A DNA stretch of 64,000 bases from Ditylenchus dipsaci. Taxonomy: Eukaryota; Nematoda; Chromadorea; Rhabditida; Anguinidae. Positions 10,112-21,225 of this stretch are shown here, one piece after another. A program made the translations under genes and the position numbers. The DNA is taken from assembly GCA_004194705.1 (NCBI GenBank), contig SADC01001292.1, positions 1-64,000 on the forward strand. Reading direction: 5' to 3'. A model generated the notes under the pieces. The model saw only the letters and a program-made list of their open reading frames with translations. It was not told where the DNA came from and searched no databases. Positions within the stretch are counted from its first letter, which is position 1, and each line of letters begins with the position of its first letter.

Positions 10112-13100
10112 AAATTTGAAATTTTGTGCAAATAACTTAGTAGGAAAAAAACGGCTGTAAGTACTTTCCCGCGCCAAATTAATCTTTTACTTCGCCAAAT
10201 CGTGAAAATTTGCTTGTCTCAAGTTTTCCGTCAATTTTTTATTTAAATTTCTCAAAAAATTTTAAACCAGCGGTAGCCCTAGATTTCAGCTTTTAACAAG
10301 CTATTTAATGAATTTATGAGGTTTTAAAAAATTGGAGGAAAATTTTTTGAACAGACCAAGTTTTTTGAACAATGTGTTCCATACAATGACTTTTCTCCTA
10401 CATTCTATAATCTCAGAAAGTCAGGTATTAGCTTGATAGAGAGCTGAGATCTATGGTATAATGATGAATCAAACAATTTGAAAAATTTTCAGATAAAAAG
10501 GTACTTTTATGATTTGCCGGGATATACAGGGTGGTCCAATATCTTTATACGTTTGTTTTGGCTGTAAAACTTTTTATAGGCCGAATTTCGAAATTCTGTT
10601 TTCACAGATCGACTCAGAATTCAAAAGAAATTTTGGCGCTACCGGAGTATACACCCCCCCCCCCAAATAAAATTATTTTTAAAGTGTTTCCAACACCCTA
10701 TATCGACCTAAAATTGCCTCAGAAGCTCGAAAAAGGCATTATTTTTGTGTTCTAGTGAATAAAAATTGAGTTTTGGGACCACCCAAATATACCTATTGTA
10801 AAGAGAGCAGATATACATAAGCCCCCAGGAAAAGAAGGAAGAGGTGGCGGCTTAGTGTAATGGTAGCACATCAGCCCGGCAAACTGAAAGCTGCAGGTTC
10901 GATTCCTGCCACCACCATTTTGCCTCTTCCTTCCTAAAATTTTCTCTATTTTGACCATTTTTGAAGGGATTTAGGGCCATATTAGGGTGGGAAAGGACCA
11001 AAAAAGAGCCAATTTAGTGTGAAAAGGAAGATGTTGAACATAGTTTTGTTGACTGGGGCCTACCGCATAAATAAACTCTGGTATGCATACATTTTTCATG
11101 CATCCAGAGTCACTTTCGAGTGATTTGCGTCTAAGGTATGTGGGTGTGCGTATCTCAACCCAAGCAACAAAGCCTCCTGCGCCCCTTTCGGGGCGCAGGG
11201 GGCTTGAGAGTTAGAGATGCGCGCACTCACTTACCTTAGACATAATTCCGAGCCAGACTCTTGAACAAAAATGCATTTAGAGACTATTTTTGCCCAGCTC
11301 CAGTGACCAAAACATGATAAAACAGGTAAAAAGTCAAAATTCAAAAGTGCCCAAAACTCAATTTTTTATTGACCAGAACTTAAAAATAATGTCTTTTTTG
11401 AACTCCTGAGGCGATTTTGAGTCGATGTAGGGTGTTTTAAAACACTTTTAAAAAAGTTGATTTGGGAGGGAGGGGGTATACTCCGGTAGGGTCGAAATTT
11501 TTAGTATATAATGTCAAAAACATGATTTTTGCTTGGTCCTCCTTGTAACTTTGGTCCCAGTCTGGGGATGGCCTCTAAATGAGCAAGCACCAAACCAAAG
11601 GGGTGACCAAGACAAAATCGTGTTTTTAACATTATACACTAAAAATTGCTTTTCAATTCTGAATAGATCTGTGAAAACAGAATTTCGAAATTCGGCCTAT
11701 AAAAATTTCACACCCAAAACAAAAGTCTCAAAAAATTAGACCACCCTGTATGTATAGTTTAGCGAAGTTTAACAATTTGAGCCGAAAAGAATATCATACG
11801 CATAGAACCATCAGACGAAAAACATCGAACACCACGAGTAAGACCGTTCTCTTTTGACTGGACCAGTTTTTGCAGACGATAAGCATTATGAATACCAGGA
11901 ATCACCTTGCTCTAAAAAGAAAGCAATGTATTTATACATTAAAAACAAGTCGTACGGCGACGATCGCAGAATGTTTCATCTCTATACCACTGAACAGGCT
12001 GTCAATTTTAGCTCGGACACTTGGCAATGGATCCGTGGACATAGCAATAAGTATAGGAATGGCTGAAGCAGGATGAACAAGACCTTGTTCAAGAGTCCTC
12101 CAAATAACTTGAGCAGCTTCCATCCGAACAGTCTCATCTCTGTGGATATAACAGTTTAGAATCGCTCCCACGTAGACCTGAATAACAGAAGAGCAGAGGC
12201 CAGAAGAATTGAGATCCATCTGTTTGAGAGCTCCTCTTTGGTCCACCTCCTGATCACGAACTACAAAAATGCTGAGTAAGATCACTTAATAAAAACACAC
12301 AAGACTCACTCATTTGATTTTCTTTTAATGACTTCTCTTCCTCGGCAACCAAAAAACAGATGAGATTCTTGAGCACTTGGATCTTCGATGACAGAAATTC
12401 CTCCTGTGGTGTGCTCAGCATTGTCAGGTAGATAAATCGAAGCTCAGGCTTTGTCAACAACTCAGCGCATCCAGCAGCAAGTTGACCTGAATGCGTACAA
12501 TAGTTAACACAAGTTACGAAAAAAGAGCAAAATCACCTAGAGCAATCAATGCTAGTTGACCTATCTGATAGTTCGCATTTGAGGATTCTTTAAGCTTCAT
12601 TTGCTTGCCTATAGCCTTTGGACTCTGATCAGACTGAATATTTGAAAAGAAAAGAAGCAGAGCGAAGACACGCTCACGAAAGACATGTACATTTTGCTCT
12701 TTTAACTCAGCATCACGTTTTATTTGACGAGGACTATCAAACTTGGCCACAATATCAGGATAATTGATGAGAAGTTCATCGAAGTCAAAATGGCGGCAAA
12801 CGACTCCCAACGTGAAGATGCTGCTTAAACGAAGTATTTTACAATTGCTTCATGTGGGCAACAAAAACCTCATCACAAAAGATCTTTTGTCCTCCGGAAC
12901 CACACTTGATGAATCTTCTTTCATCTGCTCTTTAATTTTGGACAAGAAATCTGAAAAACTAATTGAATTTTACGAGACTTTTTGAAAGGTCCTTACTCAT
13001 ATAAACCATGAACAGACTGCACATATCAGGTTTGATCTTCCCGCTTGACCGAAAACACTCTTCAAGCAAGATACACTGGCTGCTATCATTTGTCTGTTTC

Positions 13101-14994
13101 CATTTCGAATCAAGCTGATAAGTCGCTCATTCAGTGCTTCCAGGAAACATTCTGACGGACGTTGAATTAAAGGAACTATCTTCTCGAGTATTGTAATCAT
13201 CTAGAAATTTATTTATGAAAAACAGTTTTCTTACAAAAAAATCTCACCTGCAGAAGAACATTCTGTTCCAAAGGTGTAACCGCTGTCATTGCAAGGTAAG
13301 GAAGAAAGAGTTCGGCATTATCCACTAGCAGTTCAGGTTTTACTCTCACGAATATTGAGAGGATTTCGAGTGCTGCCATCATCCGATCTTGATTTATATT
13401 GTCGACATCCAAGTGATAACTCTGGTCTTCAAAAGACCGCAACTGATCTAATTCTTCCGCTTATCTATGAGCAAACATTACTAATAAAAAGTTGCATGAG
13501 ACAAAAAAGACCTTCTGCGATTTTCAAATCCAGTGCAAGGACGCAGTCTACTATGGCTTCAGCCAACTTCTTCGCACCAAAGAAAACACCAGAATCCCTG
13601 GTGCATGGCTTTATAATTGTGGCGACCAAATTTTCGAAGAGCTCCATAACCTTGTTCTTGGCACAAATGCTTGCTGTGTCTAGATAAGATTTGAAAAAAA
13701 TATGTGCTCTCTTCCCCAAACATTGTAAGTGAGATAACTACTAATTACATTCCTAACCCTTTAAATTATGATAAACTTTGCAAAGTCAGTCTTGAAGAGG
13801 TGAGCACGATACAAGCATCAGCAAATACAGTCGACTCTCGATTTAGTGTAACTCTCGATTTAGTGTAACTCAGGATTTAGTGTACATTTTTCTCGGTCCC
13901 GACCAGTGTTTGGAAAAGCCAAAGCCAAACGCAAAGCCAAAGCCAAAAGCCAAATTTGGCTTCGGCTTTTAGCCTTATTTAGGCCAAAATTTGAAGCCAA
14001 ATTTGGCTTTTGGCTTTGCGTTTGGCTTTGGCTTTTCCAACACTGGTCCGACAAAGAAAACAACTCTCGATTTAGTGTATTTCTTCTAATTTGATTGAAA
14101 TTTATGTTTCTAAAATATACGTGTATTTGTTTTTTTATAGATAAATCATTGAGATTACTTAAACCGATTAAATATCTTGATATAGTGCGGTCGCTTAGCG
14201 AGTGTTGACTGTGAAACGAGAGTTGACTCTAGAGCAAGTGTTAATTGTATAGCAAAGTCGACTCAAGAGCAGAAGTTAACTGTATACCAAAACATTTGAT
14301 AAATTCATCGAAATGAGAAATATGATAGTCGCAATATGTCGAAAGTACGCTTTCGGTCAAGAACAGATGAAAAGCGCACTATGTCGAGAGTCACACTATA
14401 GTGAGGGTATCGTTGCTTTATATTCATAGTAAACTAACCAAAACATCGAACATGACGCACTATACCGAAATTCGCACTATAGTGAGAGTTGACTGTAGTA
14501 CCTTTATTATCGTTTGTTAATTAAACACTTTTTGGCTAAAAATTTGGGTCATTATTAAGTCATCAAGGCAAGAGCTCTCGATTTAGTGTATATATTGGCT
14601 GTTTCGTTCTGAAACCCTCGATTTAGTGTACCCTGAATTTAGTGTAACTCTTGATTTAGAGTACACTCTTTCCGGTCCCCAGGACTTACACTAAATCGAG
14701 AGTCGACTGTAATCAAATTTATAGTTAACACACCTGCCATGGAAACAACCTGCGATTAAAAAGTTCAAAGGATTGTAGAGGATAATAATAAGTAATACCC
14801 TCTTCACCACTTCACTTTTGCTCGCTTTTGTGTGATTAGCTAAAGGAGAAAACCAGACATTCTTGAAAAGCTCCAAACACAAAGAGCGGACTGATTCTCG
14901 TCATTGATTCTCTGCATTACACAAAACAGAATGTCTGACTCTTTGTCCAAGTTATCATGTAGTTCGAACAGCTCGCGGAGAATACGGATAACCT
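9361..14994 (-). CDS. Cohesin loader, Nipped-B/SCC2/NIPBL family, C-terminal half (copy 1)
   Basis: NIPBL-family proteins load the cohesin ring onto chromatin in the nucleus. Exons (5' to 3', minus): 14799-14994, 14734-14749 (16 bases), 13512-13679, 13248-13464, 12997-13200, 12869-12950, 12537-12820, 12310-12486, 11938-12260, 11800-11911, 9970-10109, 9683-9924, 9524-9638, 9361-9478, all with GT-AG borders. Recognisable family segments are QRINDEESVR with KNVWFSPL, LGVVCRHFDFDELL, LSSKIQVLKNL, LEQGLVHPASAIPILIAMST, TMRTNRRQRRIF and ELLFVAENLAHLPY, in the same order as in animal NIPBL HEAT repeats. The stop is 9361-9363. Single-base losses break the frame at about 9924, 9683 and 14890. The 5' end is missing: position 15001 abuts a gag fragment. 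The 1.2 kb and 0.88 kb transposons sit in introns. Confidence 0.9.
10843..10917 (+). tRNA. tRNA-like gene, atypical (probable pseudo-tRNA)
   Basis: TAGTGTAATGG fits the A box and GGTTCGATTCC the B box exactly. A D stem (GTGT/GCAC) and a T stem (GCAGG/CCTGC) form, and TTTT follows closely. The anticodon loop is poor: with a 5-bp stem it has one mismatch, C in place of T33 and GGC as anticodon. The acceptor strand pairs well only if shifted by three bases. The acceptor helix is extended outside by AGGAAGAGG against CCTCTTCCT. An identity should not be assigned. Confidence 0.45.
11065..11305. repeat. Hairpin-family element with GC-rich core
   Basis: A 24-base core hairpin (CCTGCGCCCC, loop TTTC, GGGGCGCAGG) is flanked by inverted arms carrying CTAAGGTATGTGGGTGTG on one side and CACTCACTTACCTTAG on the other, then CTCTGGTATGCAT-type outer sequence. 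Relatives are at 39640-39872 (inverted), 49155-49400 and 56625-56860, with a partial one at about 42500-42560. The core stem is kept although its sequence differs between loci. Confidence 0.75.
13828..14709. mobile_element. TA-flanked element with TTTAGTGTAA-unit arms (0.88 kb)
   Basis: Ends CAGTCGACTCTCGATTTAG and the inverted complement are flanked by TA on both sides. The arms consist of repeated CTCGATTTAGTGTAA units with variants. Inside is a nested fold-back at 13903-14047 built from AGCCAAA hexamer-type units with ends CCAGTGTTTGG. The element lies in the intron between the 16-base exon 14734-14749 and exon 13512-13679. Confidence 0.75.
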
Positions 14995-15007
14995 CTGAAA
15001 ATAACTT

Positions 15008-15744
15008 CTATAACTCTTCTAACTTTAGGTCTCTGTTCTCGCTCTCAGCGGTCTCCAATTTTTGCAAGCACTTTATGCGTAGTTCATGGAAGTCAGAGTG
15101 CAAGCCGGAAAGAAAAACTAAGCACTTGAGTGCATTCCCATTTATTGGAGGTTTGGCTGACTCACAACTTCCATTGACTATAGCTTCATACTGTAAGATG
15201 TCTTGACCTACTTTTTCTTTGAGTGGAAACATTCGTAACGCTTCATGAAAAGGGACTTTGTGCTCGAAAATAGAGTTTTCAACGTAGAGAGGCATTCTAG
15301 CAAGGTGCTTTCGTAGGGGCCTTTAGGTTTTACCGCATCACAAAATCTACTAAACTCACTAGCCTGTAACTTGCCAATCAGAAGTCGGACTTTTGCATCC
15401 TCAGGCAGAGCGGCACCATCCTTTTCAATGACTGAGCCATATCGTAGCCACCAATTTTCGAAAGTGAGATCATCTTCAGGCATGTAGCGGAAAGCTTCCA
15501 TCCTAGATCCAAGCGATGACATGAGCATTTCTTTGCTACCTGAATTTGAATTAACACCGGCTTCCCCGGCCAATTTATCGCGTTCCGACAGTAATTTTAG
15601 GATAACAGCGTTTTGCTCACTTTGAGCTTTCATCAAAAGAGCATTTTGCTCAAGAAGCTGTTTTATGTCTGCAGGTTCCATTTTAAATTTTGCTGACTGC
15701 GCCAAATATGTTGTATCGTGTATGATAAGGCAGACGCGGAACAC
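15008..15744 (-). pseudogene. Gag-like fragment of a Ty3/gypsy-type retroelement
   Basis: The start at 15744 or the second Met (MEPADIKQLLEQ) leads through a coiled-coil-like Gln/Asn-rich stretch into MEAFRYMPEDDLTFENWWLRY, with KVRLLIGKL and LFMKRYECF following. This is the pattern of the gag-like domain that precedes pol in many invertebrate Ty3/gypsy elements. Near 15222 the frame breaks at AAAGAAAAAG: the first frame stops, and the continuation in the next frame (VGQDILQYEAIVNGSCE, then ALKCLVFLSGL) carries on the same domain to a stop near 15008. No protease, reverse transcriptase or integrase follows; instead the sequence abuts the NIPBL-family exon at 15001. Confidence 0.75.
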
Positions 15745-16273
15745 GAAGTAAACAGTATAACTTTATATAACACAACAACAATTACAACACGATAATCAAT
15801 ATACGATCACTTAACTATACACAACAGACAAGTCAACTGCACCATATATCGTGGCAGGACAAAATACCATTCAAAGATCACATCGCCACACAAGTTTTTA
15901 GGTCATAAAATGAACCAACAACAAATATTTGGTACAGAATAAAATTTTGTACCAAGACAATAAAATGGCACGTGGATACTTTAAAAAGAAAACTTTTATA
16001 TACGAATCGCCTAGGTTCTAGGTTAAATGACACTGGGTGCACACCCTATTTTTGTTGCTAACATTAAGTTTCTAGGCTACCTACAAGCAGTCTTGTAAAT
16101 CGAAAAATTTCGCAGCCGCCGCCGGCGCCGAGCGCCGGCTTTATTTTTTCGCCGGGGAATTGGTAAAATATCCATAGCCATCTTGTAGAGTTGAGGATAT
16201 GCCTAAAAGCATATTTGTAGTAAAAGCTAAATCAATTAAATGTTATTAACATATCTCATTATTTTCTTCCTGA
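15745..16273. other. Upstream part of the retroelement fragment and spacer
   Basis: No coding sequence is supported. On the minus strand this would be the leader or long terminal repeat side of the gag fragment, but no second copy of a terminal repeat is visible. CTGGGTGCACACCCTA at about 16031 is repeated inverted at about 22068. The GC-rich block at 16108-16140 resembles the one at 40-66. Confidence 0.4.
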
Positions 16274-16668
16274 AACAGCAGCGTATCCTTATTTATTTTC
16301 TTTGGAAAGTGCCGTCGGCGCCGAGCGCCGGCGCTGTTCACAAGACTGATTTTAACTGATAAATTTTAGTTAGAATTAACTGAAACCCTGATCCAGTTAA
16401 AAACAGTTTAAACTAGGGTTGTACAATGGGAATATTCCTGGAAACATTGGCAATATTCCCGGTTTCCCGGTATTTTCCCCTATATTGGGAATATTCCCGG
16501 GATATTCCGGGTTTTCTATATGTCCGGGAATTTCTACAACTCTAGTTTAAACTAATTTTGCGCGCCCTACGGGCGGGTTTATTATTCGCTGAACATTTGT
16601 TTCAAGAACATTATTGATGTCTTTTACTTTTGATTTGATTTTCTACGAAGATGAGACTTTTTTACTTT

Positions 16669-19600
16669 AGCCCTCCCCAGACTCCCGCGAGACACGAGAC
16701 ACTTCTTGCGAGACAAAAATGTGTCTCGCGAGACAAAGTCACGTAACATGTCTCGCGAAACATGGTACTTTTTGTCTCGCGAGACAGACGGACCCGCGAG
16801 ACAAATTTTTTTTTTTCAAACAGCAGGGGGGACCAAGGCAGATTTTGAAGTTTTTTTCGAAATTTTTTAGATTGTGTCCGAGCCACTCCAAGTTATGCCA
16901 AACCACCCGAAACTACTTTCGAACCGCCCTTAACATCCCTAAACCAATCACAACCTTAAAAATAGAAATATCTTAAAACAAAAAATAACCCATTCTTCCA
17001 ACTTAAAATTGTGTGGGGAATTAGGATTGTTAGAACCAAAATCAATATTTCACCCACGCGAACCCAAAATGTACAGTGGATACCTCCTGACCAGGTGGAT
17101 ATCCCCCTGGATGGCCTAAAATAAAAAAATCAGTTTAAGTAAAAAATTCGTTTTTCCAAACTAAAAAATTTGTGAGGAATCGGGTTTGTTGAGACCGAAA
17201 GTATGATTCAACTTACCCAACCCCAAACCTGTGGTGACTACCTCTAGGACAGGTTAATATCCAGATAACCGCAGAGTAGGGGTATATTCACCCAAATGAC
17301 CTGAAAAGTCAAATGCTTGTCTTTTTATATCTGAAATTATGGTAAAAAAGGTATGCACCCAGGTGGATTCAAAGTAGCATCTTCTAAATCACCCCTAAGC
17401 TACGTTCACATACTGCGACTCCTATGTGGACACGAAAGTCGGAGGCGGAGGCGCAGGTGTTCACATACTGTGACTCCGCCTCCAACTCCGACTACCTATG
17501 TGAACACTCGTGTTCACGTGCCCTCCTCCGCCTCCGACTGCGCCTCCGACTCCGACTCTTGTGTGTTTACATAAAGTACTCGGAGTCGGAGGCGCGCCCC
17601 CGAGGCGCGCCATTTTTTTTCGCATAGTTTGATGTTCCTAAGGTAAAATTGTAAAACCAAACGTCCCAAATCACCAAAAATCGCGTCGAATCACCTTAGA
17701 CTATTTTAAACTACCCTTAAAATAATAACTCAAAAATTTATAACTCAAAAATACAACTCAAAAATTACTCCATAAAATGGGGTTTTACCATTATCCTACC
17801 ATCTTCAGCATGCTCGAAATAGTTCAGAAAATTGTTTCGAGACCCGAAAACGTAAAAAAAAATTTTGATCCAAGTGAACGACCACTTGGTTTGGTCACTC
17901 CGGATGGAGTTCTGAGCGATTCTAATGGGTGATTTAGAAGTTGCTGGTTTGAATCCACCTGGGCGGATACTTTATTTTTATTATAATTTTGAGTGTTCGA
18001 GTAGTGTAGAGGTCCACATACTCAGCACCAAGGTTGCTGGTTCGAACCCCTCTGGGTGCAATCAGTCCCGAGTAGAGGACCTCGATTCATGGTCCTGGTC
18101 ACTAGGTGCTTAACGAGGTTCAGGAGCATAAGGTGCTTTTAAATGATTCGGGTTGATTTGTGTATCTGGAAAATTTGAGTGCAGTTTGTCGCCGGTCAAA
18201 ATTAGACAATTTCTAGGCCTTAGTGTGTGGAAATAGCTGCATTGCGACTATTTCGAGTGAAAACAAAGTGATTATATTGAAAATCTACACGAAAAAGGCA
18301 AGAATGATACAGAAAGACATTGTAAGACGACCAACATCTCACAGCAACCAAAAAAATCAACTGATTGAGCACTTAAGCAAAAACAAAATTGTCTCGCGAG
18401 TCCATCTGTCTCGCGAGACAAGGCAACTACGTCTCGCGAGACATCGGACATGTCTCGCGAGACATTATGTTATGTGACTCTGTCTCGCGAGACAAAAAAA
18501 AGTGTCTCGCGAGACTCTCGAGTAATTTTGGACTGCCTGACGATTCGATACAAAAACTGATTCGATACACCGACGATTCGATACACCGATTCGATACACC
18601 GACGGCTCGATACACCGATTCGATACACTGAAAGCATTAAATTTTCAAGGGCCTGGACACAATAGGAATAACGTTACTGTCGAAGTGAGTCGATGTTTAG
18701 ATTTCGAGTTGTTTTTTTGAAAAATATTTAATCTTATATAGATGATCTCAAATCTCACAAAAATGCTGATTAAAATGCTTCACTTCTACATCGTGATTTT
18801 CACTGAACTCAAGCCGTTATAGACAATTCAGCCAAAACCCAATCTAGCATTCTATTTATTTTAAGCAGTTAACAAGCACAACGTTTAAACAAAACAAATG
18901 GTTAACTGAGCGCGACGAAACACATTTTTTTTCATCATCAAAGACAATATCTGGTAGGGTTCCTGTACTTCGTGGACATCCTCCTCGGGCACTTGCTGAT
19001 TCATAGGTCGAGCAGCCGCAGCTTGAGCATTTCCCTCATTTTTGTCCTCGTCTTGAAGCATCACTCTTAAAGCAAGCATAAGCAAACAGAGATATGTGGG
19101 AAAATGAAATAGCTCAACTCTTGAGCGTTAATTCCCATGAGGAGACCGACACGCGATAGATACCGCTCCAGCTTTCTCACATAGCGTTCACCTTTTTCAA
19201 GCCCATCGTCAGATTGCAAAAACTCGAGCAGCCGGTCCTGAATGAAAGGTTTAAAGTCAGCATCAACTGAAGCAAACCAACCTTAGCTTCTAGAATTGAG
19301 CTAGTTATCTCAGTGTAGTCAGTGCGCTGCCTTCTCGGTGGCTGTCGTCCCTCATAAACATCATAGGCATCCATCTCTTCTGTGTGGGTCAGCTTAAATG
19401 AATGAGTGCGCTAAAACGAAATTAAATAACTGTTTTAAATCACCACCTGTCTGAAAGCGACGGCTCAATGTCCCAACTTGTAATTGATTGAAAAATGCAT
19501 GCGTTGCTTGCCATGGTAACTTTCTGCATGATTAGTCGTTCGTGGTCCCGCATAACCAAAGAGGCAAAAAACATCCCGCCGCGACAGCCAAGTGTTCCTA

Positions 19601-21225
19601 GAAAACATAATCAAATATGATTTTTATTTTGAATTAGTATCTTACTAAAAATATGTCACCAACTGTTCTAGCGGCTACCAGACAAATTCTAATATTTTTA
19701 GAATTTGTCGCGCGACATTTTCTAATATTTTAGAAAATGTCGTTTAGAATTTGTCTGGTAGCCTCAAATTTTCGTCAAACGCACCATTGCTGATTTTGCT
19801 GCGCAAAAGCCCCAGGCAAGAGGTCCATTCGACCATAGGCGTTATCTGTGGCGCGCCGAGCATCCTCACAAATTTCTGCAACTCATCATTCGTTTCGTAT
19901 TCCTGTGATAACCCGACTGCCTGGATCTGGGCAGAGAATGCTATTTAGATTATCGTAACAGCAATTCCAACCTTTCGATAGAGACCCTGTTTGGCGTGGA
20001 AAGAGCAAATCTTGACACTGACTCCCGAAAGACTTTAACGGATGTTGTATAATCCGCCACCTCTGCGTCGAAATTAGCGAATGAAATATTGCTGACCAGG
20101 TTGATAGTTAAGAGCGCTTCGTTGACTTAAATCGATCAATGAAAGTAAGTCACGAAGAAACAAGGAGAAACAGTAGCTCACCTTTCTCCCACATTCGTCT
20201 GTATAGAATCGAAGTTTTTTGCTTCATCAGCACAGTCACCAAAGGAGTGGCATGGAGTTGACGGATAAGCCCAAAGATTCGATATATCTGCATGGTTCCC
20301 CTCGGAGCGTATTTGAAAGTACCATCAGAGATAATGTGGCTGCAATTGGTGAGGAGATGTAGCTGTCTGAGTGAGGAAAAAATGAGCATGTCATTATCTA
20401 AGAGGATGTGATAAGTACTGCATTTTAACATAAATTTGTAAATCGTACTCCCGTAAAGAAGCAGGTTCTCTCCAAAATGCTGGTTTCCTTGACGTGCTTC
20501 TGATGCGCGCAGTGTGAGACGCATAGTTTTATTCTCTTCCACCATGAATTCTTGAAAGGTGTTGATGCTCGGCCACTTTTTTCTCTTGGCACGGTAAAGA
20601 GCTCTTTCTGTAGCTATGGCACTATTCATTGCAGCGTTTCGAATGACGTTGAAGTCTTAATATCCCTATAGACATTAAGTACAACTCTAGTAACTACCTT
20701 GATCAGGCAGATCTCCGAACTCTTGCACTAGTCTTCGATCAATCCTCACTCTCGCTTGAGCTCCTGTCTCCTGCGTTCCGGCTGCCAGCTCTGCCTGAAT
20801 GCTTCGGCGCGTATTTTTTCCAGTGACCTAAAATACTGTTTGGAAAATTACAACAATCCATCCAAAAATACCTCATTGACGTTCTTCGGTTCGCAGATAT
20901 GTTGGTATTGCGCCACATCACCAATCCATTCGATCGCTGAGGTTGAATTTGACAGAGGAAATTAATGCTTGCTGGGCTTGACCACCATCTTTGATCGTTT
21001 AACATCCAGAGCATCAAAAATAGCACTGCTCCACACCATCCTTCAAAGACGTTCGATCGGTTTTCGTCCAAATATAGCACCCTTCGCGACTTTCTGTGTA
21101 GGTTATGGGCGCCGTTCTTGCTCCGATTCGCTCGAATCGGAGCGATATCGAATCAGTTTGTATCGAATCGGTGGTATACCTAATTTTTTCTCGTGTCTCG
21201 TGTCTCGCGGAGTCTGGGGAGGGCT
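16669..21225. mobile_element. MULE-type transposon 1, copy B
   Basis: Second copy of the element at 393-4906, with inverted ends AGCCCTCCCCAGACTC at the left and its complement at 21210-21225. One G is missing in the right end. The inner GTCTCGCGAGAC and GATTCGATACACC arrays are at 18390-18630. The transposase frame is better preserved than in copy A. Confidence 0.8.
18890..21085 (-). CDS. MULE-family transposase (copy B), multi-exon, damaged
   Basis: The product would be the DDE transposase that cuts and moves the surrounding element. The best exon, 20182-20655, has 158 codons open from splice site to splice site. It contains an N-terminal ERALYRAKRKKWPS stretch and then ISDGTFKYAP, where D is the first catalytic residue of the MULE domain, followed by a PLVTVLM-type strand. 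The preceding exon 20699-20827 fits in phase. Further downstream (19960-20100) are a KICSFHAKQ motif, the C-x-FH signature of the family, and VGLSQEYETNDEL. Near 19500-19560 is a TNHAESYHG motif matching the TNN-x-x-E-x-x-H region. The first exon (20880-21050) has one missing base compared with copy A. Family assignment is firm; the exact exon ends at the 3' side are not. Confidence 0.75.

Larger units (their letters stand above)
10527..11748. mobile_element. Tc1/mariner-like non-autonomous element (1.22 kb, TA-flanked)
   Basis: Ends CAGGGTGGTC and GACCACCCTG are flanked on both sides by TA, the usual target of this superfamily. The inverted repeats are long (about 270 bases left, 400 right), diverged, and share TAGGCCGAATTTCGAAATTC and a stretch near GTATACTCCGGTAG. 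No transposase is seen. Inside are a tRNA-like sequence and a hairpin-family element, probably nested. It lies in the intron between exons 11800-11911 and 9970-10109 of the NIPBL-family gene, whose splice phase is preserved. Confidence 0.8.
6194..15001. repeat. 8.8 kb segmental duplication, copy 1
   Basis: Aligned colinearly with 51741-60558. The left edge is at ACCACTTGAAAATCTG. The right edge is at CTCTGAAAA, which on the minus strand is the TTTTCAG 3' splice site before a NIPBL-family exon. Nearly all differences are homopolymer length changes. It contains the tandem duplication, a 1.2 kb TA-flanked element, a tRNA-like gene and a 0.88 kb TA-flanked element. Confidence 0.92.

Noticed and set aside
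10843..10917. A functional tRNA-Ala call
   Set aside because: The anticodon loop lacks T33, and the acceptor stem pairs only with a three-base shift.
15008..16273. A complete LTR retrotransposon
   Set aside because: Only a gag-like part is present; there is no pol and no pair of terminal repeats.
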